Source: an uncultured Lysobacteraceae bacterium (GTDB lineage: Bacteria; Pseudomonadota; Gammaproteobacteria; Xanthomonadales; Rhodanobacteraceae). Taken from it: a DNA stretch of 5,702 nt. The notes beneath the pieces are model-generated. The model was given only the letters and a program-made list of their open reading frames with translations. It was not told where the DNA came from and ran no database searches. The translations under genes and the position numbers were made by a program. Of the stretch, positions 1 to 5,702 are shown one piece after another (position 1 is the stretch's first letter; each line of letters begins with the position of its first letter). The DNA is taken from contig CAMLSI010000352.1 in the NCBI GenBank assembly GCA_946482585.1, forward strand, positions 1 to 5,702, written 5' to 3'.

Positions 1-5702
<5,702 letters not shown>

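Overview
The whole window is the inside of one very large gene on the minus strand. It encodes a non-ribosomal peptide synthetase (NRPS). Read from 5700 down to 1 there are 1900 sense codons with no stop, so neither the start codon nor the stop codon is in view. Residue numbers in this annotation count from the codon at 5698-5700. The DNA is GC-rich (about two thirds by eye) with G/C-ending codons. That and the style of the domains suggest a high-GC Pseudomonadota, such as a Burkholderiales or Xanthomonadales relative, but the genus cannot be fixed from this sequence.

In protein order the layout is: the extreme C-terminus of an adenylation domain (about 5700-5641); thiolation domain T1 (about 5600-5400); a complete epimerization domain E1 (about 5345-4040); a linker; a complete condensation domain C of the kind that follows E domains (about 3945-2640); a complete adenylation domain A (about 2620-1060); thiolation domain T2 (about 1040-830); and the first 60% or so of a second epimerization domain E2 (about 770-1, cut by the window edge). 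This is (A)-T-E / C-A-T-E, the end of one D-residue module followed by one nearly complete D-residue module.

The upstream module loads an amino acid whose specificity lies outside the window, and E1 epimerizes it on T1. The C domain joins that D-configured donor to the amino acid on T2. The A domain activates that second amino acid. Its ten-residue specificity code reads D-A-F-F-L-G-V-T-F-K, closest to remembered isoleucine codes and to branched aliphatic residues generally. E2 would then epimerize it, giving D-allo-Ile if isoleucine is the substrate. The expected peptide therefore contains two consecutive D-residues, D-X then D-(allo-)Ile or D-Val.

There is no intergenic DNA, RNA gene, promoter, terminator, mobile element or CRISPR array. 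The only repeat structure is the homology between the two T-E units. Several long open frames on both strands are shadows of this GC-rich gene. I see a well-formed NRPS and no sign of an undescribed class of system. What may be novel is the peptide product, which needs the rest of the cluster to identify.
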